NCBI RefSeq assembly: GCF_002999335.1
Contig: NW_020312770.1
Coordinates: forward strand, 1-64,000
Origin: Cyclospora cayetanensis
Taxonomy: Eukaryota; Apicomplexa; Conoidasida; Eucoccidiorida; Eimeriidae
DNA: 64,000 nt
Direction of reading: 5' to 3'
This document shows, piece after piece, positions 12,460-24,379 of this stretch. How positions within the stretch are numbered: the stretch's first letter is position 1; each line of letters opens with the position of its first letter. A program made the position numbers and the translations under genes. The notes under the pieces were generated by a model that was not told where the DNA came from, searched no databases, and saw only the letters and a list, made by a program, of their open reading frames with translations.

Positions 12460-14169
12460 TATACATGCATGTATGTGTACAAAGCGTAAGGGGAAGAAAG
12501 CATAAAAAGTGTTTTTGTGTTTGCAGCGTCTGGCGGATTATTCTCAAGTCAACAGGAAAGCTGTTGCGGAGCTCGCTACGATCAGAGGTTCGCTGCTGTT
12601 CCCCCGCCGTTTTTGGCCCCTGGATTTGCGAGTCTATCTTTCGTCGTTTCTGCTGTTGCTGGCATCTGCTGCCAGGATTGCCGATGGTGAGGCTCTGTGC
12701 GGTGCTGCTGCAGATGACTTTGAGTCCTTGAAACGGCGCGAAGCGCTGCAAGAGGAGACTTTCCAGTTTGTGCAGCAGCAGCTGCTCCAGCTCAAGCGGC
12801 GACGCCAGCAGTTGATTCAACAGCTCATACGGCGCGTAGATGCCGAGTTCACAACCCTCTTCTCGCAGCTCGTTCCCGGAGGCCACGCAAAACTCGTGAG
12901 CCTAGAGCTTTCAGGCTTCGTGTTTTTGAAGTTGCATCTAGGCTCTCGGAGCGCAGGGATATCTTGCTGTTGTTGCGGCTTTTTTTCACGCATGCAGCGC
13001 TTCCTGCTTCCCGCAGAGCTGCCACATGCTCCTTTCGTTGCTGGAGGAGCTGCAGGGCCTGCTTCCTCCGCTAGACTTGTGCGAAGGCTGCTGTCGATTA
13101 CCCTTTTGCTGCAGGAGCTAGTGGAAGATGTCTCCATTTCATGTGACGAGGCTCCCGAGCTGGCGGGAATCGACGTTCGCGTTAATTTTGCGGCTTCTGG
13201 GGTTGCCACAGACAAGCTCTCCATGCACCGCCTTTCTGGTCAGACGGGAGGCTGCTGCGACTGCGTGTGCTGCTTTGGCAGATGCTGCCCTTGTGGCTTG
13301 CTGCTGCCTCCTCTGGCGTTGGAGGGCTGCATATCTGCTATGAAAGTCGAAACTAGTGGCTTGTTTGCGCAACGAATGCGGCTCCCGTGGTTTGCCGTTT
13401 CTTCTGCGCTTGCTCGAGCGCTCGTGCTCCGTGCCAACTGCTTCAGCGTGGCATGCGCATTTTGAAAGTCGTGGCAGAGTCAATAGCCGCAAGTCACCGA
13501 TTGGCATGATTTTCGCAGGCGGGCAGAAAGCGCTGGTTGCTTTAGCGCTTCTTCTGGCGCAGCAACGTGCCGCAAGCAGGCAAGGCGGAGGCTGGGGAGG
13601 GCTGCTCTTGGTGGATGAAGCAGACAGCGCTCTCGATGAGACACACCGCCGACTGCTGGCAGCTGCACTCAAGAACTCTACCGAAACGCTTGGCTGTCAA
13701 ATTATTCTGACCACCTTCAGGTATAGAGCCCTGATCCGCCCTCCCGAGCCAAGTCGTGCAGCTTTTCTCGGGTGTACATACACCTCGCTGGAAGCCTGTT
13801 GTGGCTTCCTGGCTCATGGAATCAAGAGCTGAGTGTGAATCTGGGGGCTCTGCGCTTGAACATTGAGGACACTGGGGCCTTTCGGTGCGCCCGTGTGGTG
13901 TGCGCAGGCAAGAGCTTCTGGCTTGTGGAAGCAAATTCGTGCTTGTGCAGCAGGTTCAACGGGCTTCGAGAGTCCGAGAAATCTCCAGCACAGAGGCAGC
14001 AGAAGTGCTCCTGGACCTGCCGCAGCAGCCGCAGGAAGAGCCTCTGCACCCAGTGCCAGTTTCTGACACTCTTGCGGTGGGAGATCAGCAGCAGCAACAC
14101 CTTCACCACCACTCGATGCTTGCCCACCAGCACACGGTTCCGGACGGCATCGTACAGTCGCACGGCTAG
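1747..14169 (+). CDS. SMC3: Structural maintenance of chromosomes protein 3 (cohesin subunit), 33 exons
   Basis: SMC3 is the ATPase arm of cohesin that pairs with SMC1 and holds sister chromatids together. Exons by splice consensus and phase: 1747-1834, 2108-2208, 2340-2414, 2557-2636, 3000-3044, 3264-3445, 3655-3713, 4033-4105, 4286-4341, 4675-4762, 5264-5325, 5514-5643, 5827-5909, 6322-6471, 7089-7211, 7384-7486, 7711-7835, 7999-8286, 8556-8688, 9257-9356, 9708-9789, 9955-10058, 10313-10408, 10561-10759, 11011-11112, 11268-11315, 11419-11543, 12024-12168, 12527-12587, 12714-12895, 13115-13238, 13519-13720, 13908-14169. All phases chain, giving about 1291 residues (family about 1200-1230). 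Walker [10 protein letters not shown] is near residues 31-39, [13 protein letters not shown] follows, the hinge spans about 500-715 including VTLDGD, the signature LSGGQKAL is near 1135 (an intron splits it), and Walker B LLLVDEAD is near 1167. Ala/Glu/Gln-rich coiled coils flank the hinge. The C-terminal [10 protein letters not shown] matches SMC3 rather than SMC1/2/4. The start is the ATG of [11 protein letters not shown]. Some splice sites, such as the exon 15 acceptor, are weak. Confidence 0.95.
2698..2925. repeat. TGTATG-type microsatellite in SMC3 intron 4
   Basis: Imperfect TATG/TGTATG repeat fills most of the intron between SMC3 exons 4 and 5. It is the cause of the Cys/Val/Tyr/Met-rich open frames here, which are not genes. 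Confidence 0.9.
4478..4570. repeat. GCTGCTGCTGGTGTTGTT repeat in SMC3 intron 9
   Basis: A triplet array with an 18-base higher-order unit lies inside an intron. It keeps several frames open on both strands and produces long artefactual Ala/Val or Gln/His reading frames. Confidence 0.85.
4782..5121. repeat. ACATACA microsatellite in SMC3 intron 10
   Basis: Imperfect ACACATAC/CATACATA array. It is the reverse complement in style of the intron 4 array, so the same repeat family occurs in both orientations within one gene. Near its 3' end about 30 bases are repeated almost exactly several times. Confidence 0.9.
6716..7078. repeat. TGTATG microsatellite in SMC3 intron 14
   Basis: Imperfect TATG/TGTGTATG array that directly abuts the exon 15 acceptor, so the intron lacks the usual pyrimidine tract next to it. 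Three sense frames are open through it. Confidence 0.9.
8700..9050. repeat. ACATACATAGTTGCATG repeat in SMC3 intron 19
   Basis: ACAT/CATA array interspersed with recurrent TAGTTGCATGCA spacers, giving a loosely periodic higher-order repeat. Non-coding. Confidence 0.9.
10889..10958. repeat. (TA)35 tract in SMC3 intron 24
   Basis: Uninterrupted TA dinucleotide run of about 70 bases. It is flanked by shorter TATATG tracts from about 10800. Confidence 0.95.
11720..11930. repeat. TGTGTTTGTCTG repeat in SMC3 intron 27
   Basis: Imperfect TGTG/TTTGTCTG/TATGTG array with an approximately 30-base higher-order period. It keeps sense frames open as Cys/Val/Leu-rich peptides and is intronic. Confidence 0.85.
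12320..12460. repeat. TA-rich microsatellite in SMC3 intron 28
   Basis: ATACATATATA array ending in a pure (TA) tract at about 12420-12457. Confidence 0.9.
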
Positions 14170-17100
14170 CTTTGCTACCTGTGCTGCAGCAGAAGCACCA
14201 GCTCTTCCTGAGCAAGGAGTTACGCATGAGCAAAAGTTTAGCAGCAGCAGCTGCTGCTAAACGTGGCCCTACATACACACAGCGTTTGCAAGGAGGTGGT
14301 AGGAGGATAGGCGTCACAGTGTCTTAAGGCCAAGTGTGACATAAGTTTACACAATGCTCGACATTATTTAGCTTCCGATATTTTGCACTGACCCTGCTTC
14401 TAGGACTTAGGGGGTCATAGAAAACCTGCGGTCTGCCATAGTTGGGTTTGCTGCTGGGGAAACCCCTAACAACAGGTCGTAGAAAGTATGTACATTATGC
14501 ACCCCAAATTTATTGGTTGCTTTGAAAAGTGAGCAGATGCCCCCTTTTTCATAGCGTACTGGGAAGGGATATTCGGTCTACAGACTACCGCCTAGAGGCA
14601 CTGGTTAATTTGCGCTGTGGGTTGGTAACACTCCAACCAAGTTCCCACGCTAGTGAGGCCTCTGGAGGCCTTTGGCCCCTCAGCTCTCTTTGCAGCGATG
14701 TCTGGATGTACCGCCGCCGCTAGTTACAGGAATCAAGGCTTGTCGAACTGCAAAGCACGTCACAAGAGTTCTACCTGTTACTGCTCTGCTCGGGGGTCTA
14801 AGACTGGGCTCGCACACATATATGCGTGTGGAAAGCAGACTAAGTGGGATATTCGAATGCCTCAGTTTGCCACTTTGCCACAAGGCATGCTTATTTTATA
14901 GGGTATAGGGCGCGTTTACTTCCATCCTATTTCTTGTGAAGAGGTGAGGGGGGCTCTGTACTTCTCATTTGGGCACTTTGCCGAAAGCCTTGCAAGCCAC
15001 TCATGAATTCCTCCCGGGTACTTCTCTTCTTGGAATTTCAATTCACTTTTCATTGCATTCTGCAAAGCACGATCAATAAAACTGACGTCATGGTGACCGC
15101 TTTTCATTTGGATGCGCTAGGCAGACAGCCCAGTGGGATAGGCCCCGTTACTAGTGGGGGCTTGCCTGGAGGCAGCACTGGTGAAGAAGAAAATTGTGTG
15201 GCTTCTTGTGGGCTGTCGAAGGCTTATCGTTCGCAGATTCTGTAAGAAAAAAGCAAGGGGATTTGGCTCTAGGGCTCGCATGTAGATGTCGTGCGCGACC
15301 TTTGGAGTGTCAGCGATTGTCACTGAGCATCGACTTGTTCATTCAAAGCTTAGATAGTCTCTGGGGAGCTGTAGGCTTCTTTACAGCTTAATAGATTGCA
15401 GAGCGCCTGTTGAGTCTTTCATGAGAAGTGGTTAGGACCGATAATGGCCAAAGCTGTAACTATGAGCTTCCCAGGAGCTCCTTAGTGTATCTGTAGTCAG
15501 GGCACATATACTACTTCCACATTGTTGATCATTAGTTGATATTTACGTGTGTCATTATAGGGGTACATTTCAAGTAAGAAACCCCAGTTTTTCTCCCATT
15601 CGGCGGCGCATTTGCTTTCCTTTAGGAACCGCTCCAGTCTCACGGCATCCTGCCTTGCAGTATGTTGTTGCAGTCCGCGATCTCTTGTGTCTTCAAGTGC
15701 CATTCTCTAAGGAGGGAGACACCTGATCGGCGAAGGGAATGCGCCGAGAAGAGACAAAGCAAGCCCCTTCCCAAGTACTTCAGCACAGTTTCCGCTGGCT
15801 AAGCACGCTTCACGCAGTAACAGCATACACTATGCTCCGCTTGGGAACTGTAGTGAGTAGTGTGACTCCAGCAGGGTAGTCCCTTGAGCTTGTTCGCAGT
15901 ACCCTAAGACTATATTTGGGACGAACGTAGGCTTGCCTGGCAATCCCTGGGGCTTGCTGCAACGGAGTAGCGAAAATTTGCCTGCCTTCTTCTGTTTTCT
16001 CGTATTCACCCAGCAAAGCGAAAATGAAATAATTGTCCGTCTTCTAAATAGTCCTGAAGCTTCAAACTATTTCAGTCGTTAACGAAAAGGAACGCTGTCT
16101 TTCACAAACCCTTCGACGTCAAAAAGGGCTGAGGCCTTATTGCTGAAGCTTGTCCAGTAAGAAACTGACTAGGCGTCAGAAAAAGGCACTCCTTTTCGTT
16201 TAATTCTATTTCAGCACCATGAGCGATGCCGAAGAATGGATGCTGCTCCCGTTTTGCCATCGCCTACTGCCACTTTTGCTGAGTCACTCGTAGCTGCCAG
16301 TCGGAACCCAGTCACCCTCCATGGTAACGTGGTCGAGCAACAAAGCAGGTATTCCATGGGGGAACTGATCTTGCTCTGAAGAGCACTTTCCCAATTATTT
16401 GATTGATATATGGGGCTCCTTGCTTCAAAATTTAGGTATAAGCAAATGCCTATATCGACACAATAACAACTTTCTATCAGGTGGTCTATCGAACGCCCCA
16501 CGGTAGAAGGCTGCTGCCGGTGTATGTGTGCATTTCTGCCATTAAATCACCTGCATCAACAAAGCGCACCTACTCTGAGCTATAAGATTTAACGGTGCAC
16601 TGGAAAACCAAGAATTCCTCAAACAGAGTTGTTGAATTAATGCCGGTGTTAATCAAAGTGGTGCAGTCCAAAGGCCCTAAGAAAGTGGACAGAGCGGTGG
16701 AATGTGGCACTTCCCTTAAATCACGCCTCCTCCACCCTTCGTATACCCAACAGAAGGCACATAGGTATTTCGCATGGTGCAAGAAATGGTAAGGAGACCC
16801 AGTTGAACTAGAACACATCTTGACTCGCCGTTCTTTACGGCAACACACTGCAGATGCAAGCTACTAGGGACGGCTGATGGATAAGAGTGCCGTGAAGCCA
16901 TTCCCAGAGGCGTGGCTCTCCCTAAAGGCCTCGTGGTGCTCTAAAACCCGCATTTTTGTCCTCCTTCAACGAATCTTTCAGCAGGATATTGCCTTCAACA
17001 AACGCGAAACTTCACCAGTCGTTCAATGCTTCTTCTTGTCCGTGTTAGATCATCCGTCCTTCTCCACGTTGTGTACCTTGCTCACAGGCTTACTGCTGCC

Positions 17101-18808
17101 TTATCACAAGCTGCAAAATGCCACCAGGTTTTCGCGTGCTTGGCTCGACTTTCTAAGCGCCTCGGGGTTTTGGAGCGAAATGACGACACTTTAGGGTTTT
17201 TCGGTATGTCGTACTTCACCCTAAAGCGTAGATACAGAGTAACTCACTACCAGGCATCTCCATATTAGGCGTACAATGTAATGCAGTGACAACCTGCTGG
17301 TCTGGGGCCGGAGTTAGACTGGGCTCTTGGAAGCAACAGCTACACACTGCAGCGATTCGGTGCGTACATAAACATGCTGCAATGCCCATCAAGCAAAGGA
17401 TCGAGCGCGTCCTCAAAATTTCCCGCTGCTTCTGTGAAAGGCGCCTGAAGGCTGCACTAAACGGAGCATTCGAAACAATGCTTAATACAAAACGCGGAGA
17501 CGAGCTCACGTGGGTTGCAAGTGAATGGCGGCTCGGTGGAATGGCTGGAAAGATTAATTTTGCCCCAAAACGTAAAGTATAGCAGCACTTTCACCAAACT
17601 GAAAGCAAATTAGCAGCTGGCCCCATACTGTAACTCTACATCGGGTCTTCTTAAGGAGACTTGACTCCAGCCTCAGCACAAACTCAAGTTAATAAGTGTA
17701 TCCCAGAAGCGCTTTCTCCTTACCCTCCCCAAACCCCTCAGAGTTCTGACATGGGGGAAAAGGGACAGCTAGGGTGCGCGTAGCTTCCCCCTTCAAGTAC
17801 TCGGAGTACTCACAGCTAGTTGCACGTAGCATACAATGGCCATGCACACACTGCGTCTTGCATTGAGCTAAGGGTGCTCGGAAAAATAGATATGTGGATA
17901 GACAAACCGACTAGCCATTTTTAAATAAATTCTCAATCTATTGTAACTGGTTCTAGAGTGTCGAAGTCCAGCATAGCCTGGTCCACTTCATGGGGAAGCA
18001 CAGAAAGGCCAAAGTGAGTAAGAACTTCAAGAGCATGACACTCACAAAGCGCCATAAAGTGGTATCTAATTTACGGTGGGACTATACGCAGGCCATTCAT
18101 TATATATGAGCAGAAGAAGTCTGTCTGCTATGTTTACAGGCGTGCTACTTCCAGAAGGATTAGAACAGCCCAGTACGGCAATTCTGCAACCCCCTAGGAG
18201 AGCTGTATGCAGCTGGCTAACACATAATAAAGTAGAAAACGCACAAATCGAGCAGCGTTGAATGTGAAGAGTGATTTTTTGATCGAATACTATGACGACG
18301 TGTCTGCATGCGTACACCGTATCGTCTGGGGCTGAGATTGCATGGTCGATAGTATGGCATGTGTCCAAGGGGAATTTGCTGCATAATTCATGTATTTCTT
18401 TCTACACATGACTCTTTTTGCCTCATGCCAACATTCCGTCTTGGACGGATCGAACTGAACTCTCGAGTGCTCGAGTTCCTCAGATCTGAACGAGGCGCGC
18501 GGCACCTTGACGGATTTGCTACAGCTGTGCTGCGCCGAGCGAATTGCACCCCGAGAGACGGGTGTCTTCAAGCGCGTCTGTGCCTCAGGTGTCCGTTGTC
18601 AGGACTACTCGGAAACTAACGACACCCATACCCAATCTACTTCATCCCGAAGGGCGTTCGCCCTGTTGAGTGGGTGTTTCTGAACACAGCTTTTTCCGCG
18701 GCGCCGTCCCCCGAGGCGCGCCTCGATAGTTCGCTGGGCCCCTGCGAGCTTTGGATTTCGAATTGCTTTCCCTCCGAAGTCGTCAAATCTCGTGTGTCAT
18801 CCTTCGCG
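14170..18808. other. Intergenic region of 4.6 kb without a recognised gene
   Basis: This stretch is more AT-rich than the flanking genes and dense in stops. The longest frames (for example 16877-17194 and 17286-17582 on +) match nothing I know and lack good splice context. It holds the 3' flank of SMC3 and the promoter of the ARP4-like gene. No microsatellite or RNA gene was seen. The frame before 18809 stays open back to an ATG at 18674, so the downstream gene might start earlier. Confidence 0.5.
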
Positions 18809-19553
18809 ATGCCCCCGATGAGCGGCGCGTCAGCGTCGCCTTCCCCCGCTGCAGGCGGCAAGGGCAGGCCCCCTAGCAACAGCGTCATGAAGACTCCGAT
18901 CGGGGGGGAAGATGTTTGCGCGTTGGTGGTTCAGGTAGGCGCTTCGAGCCTCCGCGTAGGCTATGCCCAGGAAGACCATCCGCGCATTGAAGCGGCAGCG
19001 CTTGTCGGCAGAAGGCAGCTGCGCTTGCAACCGCAGAAGCAAGGAGGAGCTACTTTTTGCGGCACTTGCTGCTGCTGTGAAAGCCACCTTGCAGTGTCTG
19101 CTCCCCCAGATGTCGCTGGCGCTTCCGCCGCTCCCAGCGGCAAGAGCAGTCGCGGCGAGGAGCCGCAACAGCGTTTTCACCCTCCACAGAAGCAATGGCA
19201 GAGGAGTAGCGGCGTTTCCCCGTCGGTGTTTTACGGCAGAGGCCCTTTCGTGTGGGCGCCTGAGGGCAGGCGCTGTTGCAAGTGTAGCTGCTGCCACGAT
19301 GACATCCTTTTTCCCGTGAATCTCGGGGTGCCTGTGCCGCACACGGAGGTCTCTTCCATTCTTTCGATTCCAGCCTCCGCTTTAGCAGCTCCAGCAGAGA
19401 ATGGCGCAGAAGACGGCAAGCAGCAGCCGTCTCCCGAGAAAAAGCAGCGGCAAGGCTGGGAGCTGGATAGGGAGGCCTTTTCTGCTGCAGTTCGAGTCTG
19501 CATAGAAGGCCGCGTCTCTGAGGAGGAAGTGCAGCGACGCACAGTACGACCAC

Positions 19554-19607
<54 letters not shown>

Positions 19608-20722
19608 TTCCTGGGGAAGCGATCCAGGAGTGCTTCAGTTGCAAGTGCTGCTGTTTGAAGCGGGAGCTCGTGCAGCCTGGGACTAAAGCAAGCTGCAACG
19701 GCAAAATGAGCTGCTCGGAAGAGCAAGGGGCACTCTTGGACGAGGCAAGGGCAGGAAGCCTCGGCAGCAGCCACAGCAGCTCAGGAAGCAGCAGCAGCAG
19801 CAGCAGCAGTCCCCTTTTAGAGGCCTTTGGCTGCTCGCCCTTCGGAGGTCTGGGTGTATGGACACACGAGCATCCGCTGTTGGTCGTTGAGCCCACAGTG
19901 TCTCCTCCTTCCCTGCGGCGCGCCTTCGCGGCTGCAGTATTCGAGGATCTTCAAGCTCCTGCTGCCTTTTTTGCCTCCGCAGCGGCGGCTGCTGCATTCG
20001 CCATGGGACGAAGCAGCGCGCTGGTCGTCGAACTGGGTGCTCCTGGGGGGTCTGTGGCTGCCGTCTCTGATGGCTATACACTCCGCAGAAACGCAAAGGC
20101 GTTTCTGGTCGGCGGAAACTTCATGGACCGGCAAATAGAACTCGTGCTGCTGCAGCAGCGCGAGGAGCTGCGGCAGCAGCGGAGGCAGCAGGACGGCAGT
20201 GCTCCTCAGCAGGAGGCAGAGCTGCTGCTGCCTCTCTTCTCGTGCGCAAGCAGCAGCAGCAGCGCCTGCAGCGCCTCGCTGCTGCAGCGCAGCTCGCAGG
20301 AGCTAAGCAGGCATTTGAGGGAAGCCCAGTGCGTGGTTCGTAATTTTGCAGAATCGGCGTGTGCCCTCTCGCCAGCGACAGGGGGAGCCAAGACGAAGAG
20401 CAGCGCTGAACCCCCTCCCACGCCAGTCCCCCCCTTTGAGCTCCCAGACGGCACGCCTATTGACTGCAGCGGCCTTAAAGAAACTATCGGCGAACTTCTT
20501 TTCAACCCGACTACTGCCCTCGAAGCGCTGCAGCAAATGCAGCCTCCCTCCCTCCGCACAGACCCCACGCAGCTGCTGCAAGGCTTCACCGGACTGCCCA
20601 ATGTGAGCACTCGCGACATGACGCTTCAGTTCGCCGTATGGGGAACCAGCCAATCGCTCATTAGGCCTTGAATGCCAAAACTGCGTGTTGGTTTCACGCA
20701 GATGAGGCGTATACATACATGC

Positions 20723-20782
<60 letters not shown>

Positions 20783-22029
20783 CTAGGCGCGCGCTTCTGT
20801 GGCCCCTGCTGCAGCCGCGTGTTTTTTGTGTCACGTTTTGTCTGTAGGCCTCGTGCCTTCATGCATGCATGCATGCATGCATGCATATATGTACATATGT
20901 ATGTCGCAAGGGCATATGCCCTTGCGACATAACAGAAGGCTTTTTCGGCAAACGGGTGAGAAGGGGGTGGTGGCGAGATTAGACGGAAGTCCTTTGTGTC
21001 TGCGTGTGGTGTTTTTCCCTCTCTCTCTCTCAGGCTGTCGCAGACTGCGTGTACAGCAGCGACGTAGACCTCCGGAGAGAGCTTCTCTCAGCTGTAATTC
21101 TTACGGGAGGCCTCGCGCTGATGCCGGGTAAGACAGTCTTTCTTGTTGAGTAAATCCTTGTGGACTGCTTGCCTGCGTGCCGCTCTGTGGCTCTACAAGT
21201 TGAACTGCCGCTGTGGGTGTTTTGTCGGGAAACTAGGGAGCTTTTGCAAGACTGTGGACGCGCCTTAGTGTTCTATTATCGAGATATCGTGTCAATAGCT
21301 TTATGACAGGGTTTTTGCCGACGCAATGCATGCCTTGTTTGCTTTTCTGTTCGCTCGTGCCCCTTTCGGCCGCGCACGCATTGAGTATAAGCAGGTGGTT
21401 CTGCCAATAAGGCTCAACATGTATTTGAAAATATATAAACGCGTGAATGTATTTACACAGGTACTGTGTTTAGAGTGTGCAGCCCTTGGTGGGGTGTCAA
21501 GAGTAGAGGGGGGAGGGCACGAAGAGGAGGATGCCAGGCAGGCAGTCTGTGGCGGAAAAAAAGAGACAGGGTAGCACTGGGAAAGGAGGATGGCGAGAGG
21601 GGGAAAGAAGGCGTTTTGTGGCTTGTTGAGAATACGTGTGTGTGTGCGTGGCGGTGGGGTTGGGGGGTTGGGGCATGTCCATACGTTGTGGTGGATCTGA
21701 AAGAGCTCGAGCGTGGATTCGTTGAAGACTCCAGCGTCTTCTTCAGCCGCGTCAGGGAAGTGCTGTTGGCTCCTCCGGGATGCTTGTTTACCGCAGGCCT
21801 GGCGGAACGGTTCTCCGCGGAGTTGCACAGTGATGCCTTTGCTCCGTGCAACAGTCACTCTGGACTCAAGGCGAGAGTTGTGTGCCCAAACAACCACACG
21901 GAACGGCGTTCGGCTGCCTGGCTGGGAGGTTCCATCCTCGCCTCGTTGGGAACGTTTCAAGAGCTGTGGATTAGCAAGCAAGAATACGAAGAACATGGCC
22001 CTGACATCCTGGAGAGGCGTTCTCTATGA
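18809..22029 (+). CDS. ARP4: Actin-related protein 4 (BAF53-type), chromatin remodelling subunit
   Basis: ARP4 is the nuclear actin-related subunit of INO80/SWR1/NuA4-type complexes. Exons 18809-20602, 21034-21127 and 21797-22029 chain in phase to TGA, about 706 residues, while ARP4 is usually 430-490. The fold is visible as ALVVQVGASSLRVGYA (phosphate loop 1, residues 38-53), HPLLVVEPT (about 354), SALVVELG with SDGYTLRR and GGNFMDRQIE (about 407-450), then DVDLRRELLSAVILTGG in exon 2. The C-terminus GGSILASLGTFQ plus WISKQEYEE is diagnostic of ARP4. The excess length is low-complexity inserts rich in Gln, Ser and Cys, including a 16-Gln run. Start: ATG at 18809 (MPPMSG), with a second ATG at 18818 and an in-frame upstream one at 18674; the choice is uncertain. 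Confidence 0.9.
19559..19606 (+). repeat. (CAG)16 coding repeat, polyglutamine in ARP4
   Basis: Sixteen pure CAG codons in frame encode Gln 251-266. Shorter GCA/AGC runs occur nearby (about 19760-19810, 20160-20290), encoding Ser, Gln and Leu stretches. Such triplet runs in exons are typical of Eimeria genes. Confidence 0.95.
20728..20781. repeat. (TA)n tract in ARP4 intron 1
   Basis: About 54 bases of pure TA within the first intron of the ARP4-like gene. It is followed at about 20860-20885 by a short ATGC tandem. Confidence 0.95.
20900..20931. repeat. Perfect 32-bp palindrome in ARP4 intron 1
   Basis: The two 16-base halves (20900-20915 and 20916-20931) are exact reverse complements with no spacer, centred on GGCATATGCC. 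It lies in an intron just after a TA/ATGC repeat cluster. Confidence 0.9.
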
Positions 22030-24379
22030 GCTGGATGTGCAATTTTAACGCACTCAAAGCCTTTGCTGCAGAGCCGCGAAGCGCTCCTGCACTTTTTGAT
22101 GTGCGGTCGGGCAGCTGCTGCAAGGGGCAGCAGTTGCAACCATTAGGGGCTTGTGGGGGTCGGAACTTTGAAATTCGAGGTCGTTGCTGCTCGCTGGCTT
22201 CGTGTTAAGGGGTGTTTTTTATTTCGCAGTGCAGTCTTCTTCTAAGGGTGTGGGTGGCGTAAAGGGTCGCCGTGCCCCGCTGCCACATCGTTCGCGAGAC
22301 GAAGGCTGTTGGTTGCTGTTTGCCAGTGGCGGATTTCTCCGGAAGTGGAGGCTTCCCTGCCCACCACGAGCGGTTGCGTAGCGGCAGAAAGCGCCAGTAG
22401 CGGTACTCTAAATGCGAAGTCGGAAAGGGGAGGGGGGTGCGACGGAACAGATAATAGCGCGAGACTCAGACAGACAGGCAGGCAGGGGTGGCTGCGGTAG
22501 TGAGGGCGATGGAGAGCATCGAAAGCACACACAGGCGGGAAGCTGCAGAGCAAATTTCCGTAAAGAGTTCATTGCAAACAGAGCGGCGTCCGCTGAACAA
22601 TAAGGATGGGAGAAGGGGCAGGAGACGGAGGGACAGCGCGAGACAGCGACGTGGCAAGAGAGAGTTATTCCTAGTTTATACTCCCATTAGACACAGAAAG
22701 CGGCGCTCCACAGCGGAGAGCTGCCAAGGGCTAGCGTCACTGCACTCAGTTTTCGCTATGTGGATGCGGACTAGCCTAAATACGCTGAATCAAAGGAGCA
22801 CGCGTTTGACAACACGTGGAACTCCTTCGCGAGGGAGGCTTTGAACTGTTAGTCTGCAACCACAGATTTGCAATAGCCGCGATTTCGGACGTCATTTTGG
22901 CTCAGCTCGACTTTGCTCCGCCAGAGAGGCTCTCTGCTCTGGCCCCCCATGATGTCTATGCCTTAAGGAAGTGACTGTCGAAGGGCTGCATGTGACAACT
23001 AGGGCCGCACAAATCCCAGTCCGTTGCCAGTCCTCCTCCACAATGCAACACACTCGCCACTGACTGCTCACCTTCCTGCCTCGGCTGGCTTCCCGGCGCT
23101 CCGTCGTTCCCTACGGCGCACTCCTCGTTAAGACTGGCCGATACCCCATCCACCTGGCGAATGTGCTCTGTATGTGTTGGAAAAAATCATTCGTCATCGC
23201 GGCAAACCCGTGGGGTTGGTTTTGCCACCCTTTAAAATCCCCATATAAATCCCGAGTTCGCATTTGAGGGGCAGTTTTTGCACGGCGAAGCCAGTTGCGC
23301 AGGGGCGCAGTGCAAGAAGGCGATTTCTCGGAGCGAGGCGACGGCCACTTGCATGCGGGCCGAAGGGTGTACAGACATCCGAGCGGCTGCGGTGGCATCA
23401 GCATGAGCTCGTCACAGATGCAGCTGCAGGAGGCTAAGGCCGCACCGCACTCCCCAAATAGTATCCCTACGCTTGTTCGCCTGCATGCAGGCAAATCTTG
23501 GGGCGTTTTGCTACTACTCCGATTGGAATCTATCAATACACACAGGGCCCTTCCTCTGTGTGGAACAGGCTACAGACCTTCTCCCGAGCAGCGCGAACCC
23601 CCAAACTTATAAAAGCCCCAAAAAACGGGCGATGCATGCTATCACGTCAACAGCGTTATTGCCTGCAACGCGTGTAATCGCCCGCGAAGGCGGCGGTTTG
23701 GCTAGCCATCCAACTAAAGGACGGGGGCAATGCCATCGGCAGAGCCGTGAGGATTAGATGACGTCTTAGGGCACTCTTCCCCCTCGCCGCCACTCTTCTT
23801 GTGCGCGAGACGCAGATGCGGGGATAGCCAGCCGCTAGGTCGGCTGTCTGTACTGCGATGCGAGTCGGAATTCACAGAGGAAGCCCTTCAGGGGGGAAAC
23901 CAGGGCGGGAAAGCATCCAGCACATTTTCGCACGCCTCCATCCTGGAGGCAGCGATGCGGCAGCTCTCAGCATTCAAAATGCGTCTTGTCAGCAGACTGT
24001 AGGTCCCCAGAAAAAGCAGCCTGCCCCGGTGCAAGCAGGGCGATGATCCGAAGGCTTGCATGCCTCCGAGAGCGTCTCGTTGAGGAACTACGTAACTGGG
24101 GAGGCAAGGGGGAGCGCGCCCGCCTCATGATGTTTTGTCACAAAATGCGCAAGGGAAAGCACGCATGCAACCTCCAAAGGGCCCTGATCCTCAATACACC
24201 ACCACCAGCTCCCCTCTCCTCTCGCGTCGCCCTTCCAGCCGCCATTTTCCAGATTCGCGCGAATAATATCTGTCGACTCCAGGTGGCTGTGCGTCACATC
24301 GATTCCGCTTCGCTCTCGGGATCGGCCCACTCCGCCCCTGCAGTGCGCAAAAAGCCACGCAGGCGAAAGAAAAGGGGCC
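22030..24379. other. Intergenic region between convergent ARP4 and farnesyltransferase genes
   Basis: About 2.3 kb holding both 3' flanks. Open frames on both strands are under about 150 codons and match no family I recognise. If the farnesyltransferase C-terminus is spliced differently, its last exon or 3' UTR would lie here. Confidence 0.5.

Noticed and set aside
17286..17582. 98-codon frame (GSWKQQLHTAAIRC) as a small gene or transposon remnant
   Set aside because: No ATG at its start, no splice context, no recognisable motif; chance remains likely.
21453..21996. Minus-strand frames of up to 231 codons across ARP4 intron 2 and exon 3
   Set aside because: They run antisense through the diagnostic ARP4 C-terminus and are Pro/His/Thr-rich without family similarity.
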